The notes under the pieces are model-generated. The model ran no database searches, had not been told where the DNA came from, and saw only the letters and a list, made by a program, of their open reading frames with translations. The position numbers and the translations under genes are program-made. A stretch of DNA of 17,310 nucleotides from Candidatus Agathobaculum merdigallinarum (GTDB lineage: Bacteria > Bacillota > Clostridia > Oscillospirales > Butyricicoccaceae): NCBI GenBank assembly GCA_019115425.1, contig DXDO01000093.1, positions 1 to 17,310 on the forward strand. The letters run 5' to 3'. How positions within the stretch are numbered: the first letter of the stretch is position 1; the number at the start of each line of letters is the position of its first letter. Positions 5,927-12,881 of this stretch are shown one piece after another.

Positions 5927-7777
5927 CTACTGCGGGCGTGCGATCACGATGCGGATGCGTCCGCCGTCCTCGGTATCCTCATCGTAATAGCAGGTGATGC
6001 TGTACGAAGAAAAATTGTTGCGCAGTTCGGTCAGGGAAAGCAGGCTGTAATCCGAATTTTGATACAGATACACCGCGCATTCATCGGAAAACAGCCAGGT
6101 TTCCTCATCCTTGGTGATGCCGAGCGGCGTGATCGCATCCGGATTTCGAATTTCCTGCAAGGAACGTACGGAATCCAGCTGCCCGTTTTCGATCGTCAGC
6201 CGCGCCGGGCCGGTGGACGCGCCCAGCGTCTTGCCGCTGGTCGTCAGCGCCCGCTCCTCCCCATCGAGCAGATAGGTGTAGCTTCCCGACAGGCTCATAT
6301 CGGTGTCCTGCTCGCTGACGCTGGTAATAATGCCGTATTCATATAGATCGCCCGTGAAGTTGCGCAGGATCAGATCGGTGATCTCACCCGCTTCGTTGGC
6401 CGCGTAATAGCGCACATCCGAGGAATCCAGCTCCGCCCCGTCCAGGCGGGAGTAATAGATCCGTTTGGCTTCGGTGCCGTTCACATCCAGAATGCGCACA
6501 TCCTTTGCCATCGTCCTGCTGCCGATCGAATAGCCGGACACCTCGCCGCTGAGAGACGCGGAATTCAGAATAGAAACATCGGTTCCGGCAGAGCCGAAAC
6601 CGATAGAGACCATGTCGCCTTCGTCGATCGAGGTTTTGGAGCAGGGATACACATAGCTTGCGCCGTCCGTGGCCGTAACGGTGATGGTGCGCGCGGTATA
6701 GGCATTGCCGACCGCATTGTAGTATGTCCCCGTGCCGGTGGCGGTCACCACGCCGGCCACGCCCGCTGCATACTCGCCCGCCGGCAGGGCGGCGGCGACC
6801 TTGCCGTCCCGCCCAAGCAGCAGGGTCACGATGTCCCCGATGTTGAGCCCGCCGAGGGTGGACAGCGCAAGCGCCGCGTCGCTCGTATCGATCTCGTACG
6901 AGACACCCGCCACGGTCACCGAGGTCGGCGACGACGCAGAGGGGGCTGCGGATTGATAGGTGCCGGTCACGGCGTTGGCATACGCCCAAATGGTCGAGTC
7001 ATTATAGTACACCACGTCATACTTCTGTACGGCGTCCGCGATGGACGCATAGCCGTTGCGATACACTGTCTTATTTTCGCCCGAAACAATGTCGGACAGG
7101 CTGCCCTCAACCACATACGGACCCTGCATCGTGTCTGAAACGATACTCAGGTAGTCGATCTCGCCGCTGTCGTTGAGCGTGTATCCCAGCGTCTGCGCAT
7201 AGACCTGGCCATCCTTGGTCTCTGCATTGAGAAGGTTATAGAACAGATACATCATGTTGCGGCGGGTCATCGCCGTGCCCTGTGAGGCAGTGACCTTGGT
7301 ATCCAGCCCGAGCGACTTGTACAGCGCAAGCTGACCATACGGATAGGAGCCGGAAAAGTCCTCGGTCGTGTAGCCGAGCAGCTTGAGCACGCCGGTCGCG
7401 GCCTCCTCGAGCGTTACCGTGTTGCTCGGCTTATAGCTTCCGTCCAGATAGCCGGACAGCCACCCCTGCTCGACCGCGGTCTGGATATAGCCCGCCGCCC
7501 AATGGGTGTATGGCACATCCTTGAACGGCGAGGAGTTGGATGCGCCGGAGACCTTATCCTGATAGGTCGACGCCGCCACGAGCATTTTGGCATACTCCGC
7601 GCGGGTGACGGTGTTGTCCAGATTCATATTGCCGTCCGCGTCGCCCTCCATGATACCGGTGGCGCGGATGACCTGCTCGATCACGCTGTCCGACGCTTCG
7701 GACGCGGCAAAGGCCGCGGGCGCGCCGCCCAGCAGCATCGCCGCCGTGAGCAGCAGGGAAAGTATTCTTTTCTTCAA
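5927..7777 (-). CDS. Secreted SLH-domain surface protein
   Basis: A 616-residue protein. The start is placed at TTG 7777, 8 nt after AGGAGG (7791-7786); the in-frame ATG at 7798 lies upstream of that site and lacks one. The N-terminus MKKRILSLLLTAAMLLGG then APAAFA-ASE is a classical signal peptide of about 24 residues. Three SLH-type repeats follow within about 30-200: one with NTVTRAEYAKML, one with FKDVPYTHWAAGYIQTAVEQ and GYLDGSYKPSNTVTLEEA, and one with AMTRRNMMYLFYNLL. SLH domains anchor proteins to pyruvylated secondary cell-wall polymers. The remaining 400 residues are rich in Ser, Thr, Gly, Tyr and beta-forming segments with no recognised catalytic motif. It is the only gene between two terminator or stem-loop regions, so probably monocistronic. 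Confidence 0.9.
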   Translation of the reverse strand: MKKRILSLLLTAAMLLGGAPAAFAASEASDSVIEQVIRATGIMEGDADGNMNLDNTVTRAEYAKMLVAASTYQDKVSGASNSSPFKDVPYTHWAAGYIQTAVEQGWLSGYLDGSYKPSNTVTLEEAATGVLKLLGYTTEDFSGSYPYGQLALYKSLGLDTKVTASQGTAMTRRNMMYLFYNLLNAETKDGQVYAQTLGYTLNDSGEIDYLSIVSDTMQGPYVVEGSLSDIVSGENKTVYRNGYASIADAVQKYDVVYYNDSTIWAYANAVTGTYQSAAPSASSPTSVTVAGVSYEIDTSDAALALSTLGGLNIGDIVTLLLGRDGKVAAALPAGEYAAGVAGVVTATGTGTYYNAVGNAYTARTITVTATDGASYVYPCSKTSIDEGDMVSIGFGSAGTDVSILNSASLSGEVSGYSIGSRTMAKDVRILDVNGTEAKRIYYSRLDGAELDSSDVRYYAANEAGEITDLILRNFTGDLYEYGIITSVSEQDTDMSLSGSYTYLLDGEERALTTSGKTLGASTGPARLTIENGQLDSVRSLQEIRNPDAITPLGITKDEETWLFSDECAVYLYQNSDYSLLSLTELRNNFSSYSITCYYDEDTEDGGRIRIVIARPQ

Positions 7778-7835
7778 GTGGGTATCCTCCTCTTTCATGC
7801 TCTATCTATTGCTCCGCAAAAGCCAGTTTCGTTAT

Positions 7836-7885
7836 CGCGCCTACGGCGCGTTTCAAACCGGAAAGCACAGCCTGCTGTGATTTCC
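7836..7885. repeat. Stem-loops 1-2 of the second stem-loop array
   Basis: CGCGCC (7836-7841), TAC, GGCGCG (7845-7850). Then, 9 nt later, GGAAAGCACAGC (7860-7871), CT, GCTGTGATTTCC (7874-7885), a 12-bp stem with one mismatch. They lie upstream of the SLH gene start on the minus strand. Confidence 0.65.
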
Positions 7886-7887
7886 TT

Positions 7888-7916
7888 AAAAAGTCAGGAC
7901 ATGTGCCTGACTTTTT
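7888..7916. terminator. Bidirectional terminator after the MacAB operon
   Basis: AAAAAGTCAGG (7888-7898), ACATGTG, CCTGACTTTTT (7906-7916): a perfect 11-bp stem with A5 and T5 at its base, hence good terminator form on both strands. It is the only member of the second array with a proper T-run and is the likely end of the minus-strand exporter operon. Confidence 0.8.
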
Positions 7917-7925
7917 ATACAAGCA

Positions 7926-8023
7926 CTATGAAAACTTTCGCTTATGCGGAGCTTTTCATAGCTTTGGACGCATCCGCGCGCTGCGCGGTGTGTCCTCATC
8001 GCTTGAAACTGTAGTTTCAAGCG
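7926..8023. repeat. Stem-loops 4-6 of the second stem-loop array
   Basis: CTATGAAAA (7926-7934) pairs with TTTTCATAG (7953-7961). Four nt on, GGACGCA with CCGCGC (7966-7979) pairs with GCGCGG and TGTGTCC (7983-7995), with one bulge and one G-T. Four nt on, CGCTTGAAACT (8000-8010) pairs perfectly with AGTTTCAAGCG (8013-8023). The last lies 5 nt beyond the permease stop codon. Confidence 0.7.
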
Positions 8024-8028
8024 AGGTC

Positions 8029-9204
8029 TTAGTCGTACCGCAGCGCGTCGATCGGGTTGAGCTTTGCCGCCTTGTTTGCCGGCATGAAGCCGAAAAACAC
8101 GCCGATGAACACGCTCACGCCGAAGCTCAACCCAACCGCCGACAGGCTTGGCTGCGCATCAATGCCGATCGCCTGTCCAAGCGCGACCGCCACGGCCGCG
8201 CCGAACGCAATGCCAATCACACCGCCGAGCGCCGAGGTCGTACCCGCTTCGATGACAAACTGGCGCATGATGTCCTTTTTCTTCGCGCCGAGCGATTTGC
8301 GGATGCCGATCTCGCGCGTGCGCTCGGTGACCGATACCAGCATGATGTTCATGATGCCGATGCCGCCGACGAGCAGGCTGATCCCCGCAATGCCGACCAG
8401 CACCATAGTCATCATCGAGGTCATCTCCTCCATCGAGTCCACCATCTCCTGCATATCCGAGATGGTATAGAAATCCTCGTTTTCAAACACCTCATACAGC
8501 GTATTGTCGATCAGCGTCGTTCCCTGCGCATTGAGCGCAGAATCCCAGGTGGCGAAGGTATAGGTCGAAATGGCGCCGAAGGTCAGCTTGGACGCCGTGG
8601 TATAGGGCAGATAGATGCAGTCGTCCGCCGAGCCTTCGGTCGAGTCGTCCTGCTCCGCAAGGACGCCGACCACGGTCAGCGCATTGCCGTTGACCTTGAT
8701 GGTCTGCCCGACTGCATTCCCGCCCAGCATGTTCGCCACATAGCTGCCGACCACCGCCACCTTGCTGCGCGCTTCGAGATCGGTATAGCTGATAAAGCGC
8801 CCCTCGCGCAGCGCATACCCGTTGATCTCGGCATACTGCTCGGACACGCCGCTGACCGAGGTCGAGCCGAAGCTGTCCGCATCCGTGCCGGTTTTGACGG
8901 TGTCCATCACGTTCACCGTCGGGCTCATACCCATAAAGATATCCGTATTTTGCTCGTACAGGGCATACATGTCCTCCTCATCCACCGTGCGGGACGAGCC
9001 GCGTCCGGTCACGTTTACCGTCAGCAGATTGGTTCCCATGTCCTCAAACATCGAGGTCACCTCGCCCGTCATGCCCTGCATGAGCGAAACCAAAATGATC
9101 ACCGAGCCGACGCCGATGATGATGCCCAGCATGGTCAGGAACGCGCGAAGCTTGCTCCCTGCCAGACTTTTGAGCGCCAGCTTAAACGCCTGTGTAAATC
9201 CCAT
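8029..9204 (-). CDS. MacB/FtsX-like ABC transporter permease
   Basis: A 391-residue permease with the MacB topology: one N-terminal helix (LRAFLTMLGIIIGVGSVIIL, about 19-38), an extracytoplasmic MacB-PCD domain of about 210 residues, then three helices (about 266-293, 320-343, 355-375). The ERTREIGIRKSLGA segment (about 294-307) after the second helix is the conserved coupling region of FtsX-like permeases, and the C-terminus ends in PIDALRYD. Such proteins use ATP hydrolysis mechanically to drive export or signalling rather than a classical substrate channel. It starts 3 nt after the ATPase stop with a strong GAGGAGA site inside the ATPase gene end. Confidence 0.94.
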   Translation of the reverse strand: MGFTQAFKLALKSLAGSKLRAFLTMLGIIIGVGSVIILVSLMQGMTGEVTSMFEDMGTNLLTVNVTGRGSSRTVDEEDMYALYEQNTDIFMGMSPTVNVMDTVKTGTDADSFGSTSVSGVSEQYAEINGYALREGRFISYTDLEARSKVAVVGSYVANMLGGNAVGQTIKVNGNALTVVGVLAEQDDSTEGSADDCIYLPYTTASKLTFGAISTYTFATWDSALNAQGTTLIDNTLYEVFENEDFYTISDMQEMVDSMEEMTSMMTMVLVGIAGISLLVGGIGIMNIMLVSVTERTREIGIRKSLGAKKKDIMRQFVIEAGTTSALGGVIGIAFGAAVAVALGQAIGIDAQPSLSAVGLSFGVSVFIGVFFGFMPANKAAKLNPIDALRYD

Positions 9205-9207
9205 CGG

Positions 9208-9939
9208 TCAGTCTCCTCTCGGAAAGGCCTCGCGCGCAGGGCCGTCGAAAATAATCCTGCCGTCCGCCACGCGCACCACGCGCCCCGCCTCCTGCGCGAT
9301 CGCGTTGTCGTGCGTAATCAGGACGATGGTATTGCCCTCACGGTTGAGTTTTTGCAGGAAGTCCAGCACCTCGCGGCTGGTGCGCGAATCGAGCGCGCCG
9401 GTCGGCTCGTCGGCAAGGATGACCGACGGGTCGCCCGCAAGGGCGCGGGCGATGGAAACGCGCTGCTGCTGGCCGCCGGACAACTGGCTCGGCAGGTTTT
9501 TCTCCTTGCCCGCCAGCCCGACGCGCGCGATCTGATACCGCGCCCGTTCGGCGCGCTCCTCCGCGGGCACGCCCGCATACAGCAGCGACAGCTCGACGTT
9601 TTCCAGCACGTTCAGCTTGGGGATCAGATTGTACTGCTGGAAGATAAACCCCAGCGTTTTGCCACGGATCTCGGCCTGCTCATCGTCGGTCAGCTCGGAT
9701 ACGTCCTCGCCGTCCAGGAAATACTGCCCGCTCGTCGGCACATCAAGACAGCCGATGATATTCATCAGCGTACTTTTGCCCGAGCCGGACTGGCCGACAA
9801 TGGCCACGAATTCTCCCTTGTAAATTTTAAGGGAAACACCGTCCGAGGCGTGCACCTCGGTATCGCCCATCTGATAGATCTTATAAATATCGCGCAGCTC
9901 GATCAGCGGGTGACGCGCCTGTATCTGCTCCGTCATCAT
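9208..9939 (-). CDS. MacB/LolD-type ABC transporter ATPase
   Basis: A 243-residue ATPase subunit. Walker A is GQSGSGKS (49-56), the Q-loop is FQQYNL (100-105), the signature is LSGGQQQR (153-160), Walker B is VILADEPTGALDS (173-185), and the switch histidine is H210 (LITHD). It belongs to the MacB/LolD/FtsE-like group that pairs with FtsX-like permeases. The start ATG overlaps the adaptor stop (ATGA), so the two are translationally coupled; a second ATG follows immediately. All motifs needed for ATP hydrolysis are intact. Confidence 0.96.
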   Translation of the reverse strand: MMTEQIQARHPLIELRDIYKIYQMGDTEVHASDGVSLKIYKGEFVAIVGQSGSGKSTLMNIIGCLDVPTSGQYFLDGEDVSELTDDEQAEIRGKTLGFIFQQYNLIPKLNVLENVELSLLYAGVPAEERAERARYQIARVGLAGKEKNLPSQLSGGQQQRVSIARALAGDPSVILADEPTGALDSRTSREVLDFLQKLNREGNTIVLITHDNAIAQEAGRVVRVADGRIIFDGPAREAFPRGD

Positions 9940-11720
9940 GGCATGCCGCCTCCGCTCGGCATACCGCCGCCTCCGGCAGGCATACCGCCGCCGCCCGTCT
10001 CACCGGCGGGCATGCCGCCGCCCATGTCGCTGCCGGGCATCATGCCCATCTCACCTTCTTCACCCGAGGATTCCCGCGCGACCTCCGGCACATAGACGAT
10101 ATCGCCTTCTTCGATGCCGGAGAGGATTTCGATATTGTTTTCGTCCGATAAGCCGGTCTCCACCTCGACCGCGCGCCAGCCGTCCGGCAGCAGCGTGCCG
10201 TTTACCATGGTTCCATCCGTGTTGGATGCGGTCTCGTCTTTGACATAGACGATATCCCCGCGCTGCACGGCGGAGACCGGTACAGCAATCGCATTTTCCG
10301 CCTCATCAACCACAATGGTCGCATCCACGTTCATGCCGGGCAGCAGATCCTCGGGCGGGTTGTCGATCTGGACGGTCACCGGATAGGTCGTCACACCGTT
10401 CTCCGTCGTACCCGCAACCGAGACCGTGGTGACGACGCCCTCGAACGTGCCCGCGTCCGCGAGGGAATCACAGGTGATTTCCACCGTCTGCCCGACTTCA
10501 ACCTGATTGATATCCAACTCATCCAGTGAGATATCGAAGGTCAGGCAGGATAAGTCGTAAATGACCGCCAGCGTGGTCTGACCATTGGTCGCGTCCAGCG
10601 TATCGCCTACCTGCGTATTCTTGGTGATCACCGTGCCGTCAATCGGCGCAGTGATGGTGTAGTCCTCCAGCTGCCGCACGGTGTTTTCATAAGAAAGCTC
10701 GGACTGTTGCAGGGACAGGCGGCTGTTCTCCACCTGCTGCTCGACCGAGGAGGAGGACAGGGTCGCCACCACCGTTCCCACCTCGACCTGCGCGCCTTCG
10801 CCCACGTTTAGGCTGGCCACCGTGCCCGAGGCGCTGGATGTAATGGTCGATTCGCTCCGGTATGTAAAATTGGCTCCCTGGTTGCAGGCAACGCCGCCCA
10901 CGGTCGCCGTTGCCGCGAACGATGGCGAAATACCGCCCGGATTGCTCACCTGAATGGTGACATAACGCACGATCTGATAGCCATCCAACACCGTGTCCGC
11001 CGCGTCGATCGCGGTGACCGTGCCGGTCAGGGTTTCAAACGAGCCGTCCATGGTCACTGTTGCGGCCGAGCCCACGCTGAAAGCCGACACATCGGCCGAA
11101 TTGAACGGCACGGTCAGCTCCATGACCGAGGAATCGCGCACATCTGCAATGGTCGCGCCCACCTGCACCTCGTCCCCAACCTCGACATACAGCTCCGTGA
11201 TCATCCCTGACTTCTGGGAGGTCACGGTCAGATCATCCATGCTTTCCAGCGTCTGGTTATAGTTATTCTGGCTCTGCTGAAGTGAAAGCTGCGCCTGCTG
11301 GATCGAGCTTTCCGCATCCGTGCTGTCGATCTCGTACAGCACATTGCCCTTGGAGACCGTATCCCCCTCTTCAAACGTGCAGGACAGCACCTCGCCCTGC
11401 ACTGAACTGGTCACATCGTATTGATTTGCCGGTTCGATCGTGCCGGTGGCGGACAGCGTCAGCTGGATATCCTGCCGGACGGCCTCGCTCTCGGTATAGG
11501 TCGGCGCGGCTTCGGCGTTTCCGGTATTCATCAAATGATATACGCCGAATGCGCCCCCTGCCGCCACAACCACCGCCAGCGGGATGGCTGCCTTCTTTTT
11601 CAGCCTGCGGCGTTTTTTCTTCTTGCTGTGTGCGCCCGGCGGCCCAGCTTCCGCGGATGGCTCCACACTTTTTCCGTTTTTTCCGGAAAACAACTTTAAT
11701 TTCTGAAACGGCACGTTCAA
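9936..11720 (-). CDS. Membrane-fusion (adaptor) protein with duplicated lipoyl/hairpin module and Met/Gly-rich tail
   Basis: A 594-residue HlyD/MacA-type adaptor, much longer than MacA (about 370). The start is TTG 11720, 8 nt after AGGAGGG (11735-11729); an ATG at 11750 is in frame but has no SD. A basic cytoplasmic segment (KKKKRRRLKKK, 33-43) precedes one transmembrane helix (44-61). Two lipoyl-hairpin modules follow: one at about 85-195 with LSLQQSQNNYNQTL, one at about 290-390 with LSLQQSELSYENTV and ITAPIDGTVI, then beta-barrel and membrane-proximal domains (about 395-550). Residues 552-594 are low complexity, with eight methionines in GGGMPAG-like units. Gram-positive MacA homologues link to ATPase and permease to export peptides or lipophilic compounds. 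First gene of the operon. Confidence 0.9.
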   Translation of the reverse strand: MNVPFQKLKLFSGKNGKSVEPSAEAGPPGAHSKKKKRRRLKKKAAIPLAVVVAAGGAFGVYHLMNTGNAEAAPTYTESEAVRQDIQLTLSATGTIEPANQYDVTSSVQGEVLSCTFEEGDTVSKGNVLYEIDSTDAESSIQQAQLSLQQSQNNYNQTLESMDDLTVTSQKSGMITELYVEVGDEVQVGATIADVRDSSVMELTVPFNSADVSAFSVGSAATVTMDGSFETLTGTVTAIDAADTVLDGYQIVRYVTIQVSNPGGISPSFAATATVGGVACNQGANFTYRSESTITSSASGTVASLNVGEGAQVEVGTVVATLSSSSVEQQVENSRLSLQQSELSYENTVRQLEDYTITAPIDGTVITKNTQVGDTLDATNGQTTLAVIYDLSCLTFDISLDELDINQVEVGQTVEITCDSLADAGTFEGVVTTVSVAGTTENGVTTYPVTVQIDNPPEDLLPGMNVDATIVVDEAENAIAVPVSAVQRGDIVYVKDETASNTDGTMVNGTLLPDGWRAVEVETGLSDENNIEILSGIEEGDIVYVPEVARESSGEEGEMGMMPGSDMGGGMPAGETGGGGMPAGGGGMPSGGGMP

Positions 11721-11772
11721 GACCGGTTCCCTCCTGTCGCCTTTTTTCATATGTGCTTATCATAATCGCGGT

Positions 11773-11795
11773 ACATTGAAAAAACATTGCGAAAA
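11773..11795. promoter_or_regulatory. Tandem ACATTG repeat in the divergent promoter region; candidate regulator site
   Basis: ACATTGAAAAA (11773-11783) is followed directly by ACATTGCGAAA (11784-11794), a direct repeat with an 11-bp period. OmpR/PhoB-type winged-helix regulators typically bind direct repeats spaced by one helical turn. It lies about 50 bp upstream of the adaptor start and about 95 bp upstream of the regulator start. No convincing -35/-10 pair was recognised on either strand. Confidence 0.4.
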
Positions 11796-11890
11796 TCAGC
11801 CTTTAACACGTTCTTCATCAGCCATACACAAAAACTCCACACTGCTGCCGCAAAATAAAAACCACCAAACAGAAGGAGGAGCGGCTCAAA

Positions 11891-12565
11891 ATGCGCGTTC
11901 TGCTGCTCGGCTCGGCCGATCATGACAAAATCACACAGGCTCTGCGGAAAGAGCATTATTTATACGACTATATTGCGAGCCTTAAAAATGTGTCCGACGG
12001 TATTCCGGAAGAGGTATTCGATGTATGTATTCTGCTGGCCGACCGCACAGGCTCACATTTTTCCGAACAGCTCAACCAAACGCTGAACGCCCTGCGCGAG
12101 GATGGTATCGTCCTTCCTGTGCTCGTGGTCGCCTCCCATCTTTCTGCGCGCGACCGCATTCTTGCGCTGGATGCGGGGGCGGACGACGTGCTGACCGCAC
12201 CCTTCCTAATGGGCGAGCTGCTCGCACGTGTGCGGGCGCTCAGCCGGCGCGGCCCCATGCTCCAGCCCCGTCTGCTCCGCGTGGGAGACCTGACGCTCGA
12301 CCGCGGGCACTGCCTGCTGCTCAGCCGCAGCGGGGAGGTCCGCCTTTCCGGCAAGGAAATGCAGATTATCGAGCTGTTTCTGCTGCATCCCGGGCAGGTA
12401 CTGCCGCGCGCCACGCTGCAGCACAAGGTCTGGGGCATAGAAAGTGAATTCGCCTACAACAATATCGAGGTATACCTCTCGCTTGTGCGCCGCAAGCTGC
12501 GCGCCATTGGTTCCGCAGTCAATATTCACGCGGAGCGCGGTGTAGGCTATTATATGGAGGCATAA
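11891..12565 (+). CDS. OmpR-family response regulator with degenerate receiver
   Basis: A 224-residue two-domain protein. The C-terminal winged helix (about 126-224) is canonical, with LSGKEMQIIELFLLHPGQV (152-170), the recognition-helix region YNNIEVYLSLVRRKLR (189-204) and HAERGVGYYM. The N-terminal receiver keeps the fold (ALDAGADDVLTAPF, GELLARVRAL) but lacks the phosphorylation set: GSAD replaces the acidic pair (7-10), L49 occupies the phosphoacceptor position in FDVCILLAD, A81 replaces Thr/Ser, and A103 replaces the invariant Lys. D51, two residues away, could be an alternative only if the alignment shifts. AAGGAGGA (11873-11880) is 10 nt upstream. No histidine kinase is present. It diverges from the exporter operon, which it may control. 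Confidence 0.88.
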   Translation: MRVLLLGSADHDKITQALRKEHYLYDYIASLKNVSDGIPEEVFDVCILLADRTGSHFSEQLNQTLNALREDGIVLPVLVVASHLSARDRILALDAGADDVLTAPFLMGELLARVRALSRRGPMLQPRLLRVGDLTLDRGHCLLLSRSGEVRLSGKEMQIIELFLLHPGQVLPRATLQHKVWGIESEFAYNNIEVYLSLVRRKLRAIGSAVNIHAERGVGYYMEA

Positions 12566-12605
12566 AAAACCGCCCCTGCGGCTGCAAGGGCAGCTACAGG
12601 GACGG
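12564..12605 (-). terminator. Intrinsic terminator of the 36-residue small gene
   Basis: On the minus strand CCGTCCCTG (12605-12597) pairs with CAGGGGCGG (one G-T pair) and an inner GCTGC/GCAGC hairpin stacks inside; TTTTTT follows (12569-12564). The T-run overlaps the stop codon of the convergent regulator gene. Confidence 0.75.
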
Positions 12606-12614
12606 TATGCGCTT

Positions 12615-12725
12615 TTACGGCTGCATCTGCTGGTATTTACCGCGCTCGATCGGGCCGAACAGCCCCATCACAAAGCGCTTGAGCAGGGCCCACAGCCCGC
12701 GGCGTCTTTTATGTTCCTGTTTCAT
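12615..12725 (-). CDS. Small basic/hydrophobic protein, 36 residues
   Basis: A short gene of 36 codons plus stop. The start ATG 12725 follows AGGAGGG (12739-12733) by 7 nt, a leader hairpin lies just upstream (12749-12762), a TACAAT -10 further upstream, and an intrinsic terminator starts 9 nt after the stop. This full gene apparatus argues that it is real. The N-terminus MKQEHKRRR is strongly basic, followed by an amphipathic/hydrophobic core GLWALLKRFVMGLFGPI, then a polar tail ERGKYQQMQP. This is the profile of a small membrane-associated peptide; function unknown, no family recognised. It is convergent with the degenerate response regulator. Confidence 0.7.
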   Translation of the reverse strand: MKQEHKRRRGLWALLKRFVMGLFGPIERGKYQQMQP

Positions 12726-12748
12726 GCTATGTCCCTCCTGTTTGTTCT

Positions 12749-12762
12749 CCGGCTGATGCCGG
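12749..12762 (-). promoter_or_regulatory. Leader hairpin upstream of the small-protein RBS
   Basis: CCGGC, loop of four, GCCGG (12749-12762), ending 9 nt upstream of the AGGAGGG site of the small gene on the minus strand. It could stabilise the short leader or modulate ribosome access; this is inference. Confidence 0.4.
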
Positions 12763-12786
12763 GCGGATGATTTATTTTCTGATTTT

Positions 12787-12792
12787 ATTGTA
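12787..12792 (-). promoter_or_regulatory. Likely -10 element of the small-protein gene
   Basis: TACAAT on the minus strand (12792-12787) in an A/T-rich tract, about 62 nt before the ATG. No good -35 hexamer is visible. A perfect 12-bp palindrome TTTCTTAAGAAA lies 41 nt further upstream (12833-12844) and could be an operator. Confidence 0.4.
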
Positions 12793-12848
12793 CCCCATTT
12801 TTCTTTATTTTTCCTTCAGAAAACATGAAATTTTTCTTAAGAAATTGT

Positions 12849-12878
12849 GAAGAGGCCGTCCCACCGGACAGCCTCTTT
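12849..12878 (-). terminator. Stem-loop after rmuC
   Basis: On the minus strand GAGGCTGTCC pairs with GGACGGCCTC around GGTG (12875-12852), starting 7 nt after the rmuC stop. The sequence that follows is T-rich but interrupted (TTCACAATTTC), so termination may be partial and could feed the small downstream gene. Confidence 0.6.
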
Positions 12879-12881
12879 CGT

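Noticed and set aside
7778..7798. ATG 7798 as the start of the SLH protein
   Set aside because: It would place the AGGAGG site inside the coding region and put seven polar residues ahead of a classical signal peptide; TTG 7777 fits both signals.
7903..10095. A 730-codon plus-strand open frame antisense to the exporter permease and ATPase
   Set aside because: Composition is rich in His, Arg, Asp and Ala, typical of antisense frames in GC-rich genes; it has no SD and the opposite strand encodes intact ABC motifs.
11747..11956. Minus-strand 69-codon frame with a hydrophobic stretch between exporter and regulator
   Set aside because: It starts within the regulator gene, has no SD, and is antisense to the regulator RBS; the hydrophobic run comes from the A/T-rich promoter region.
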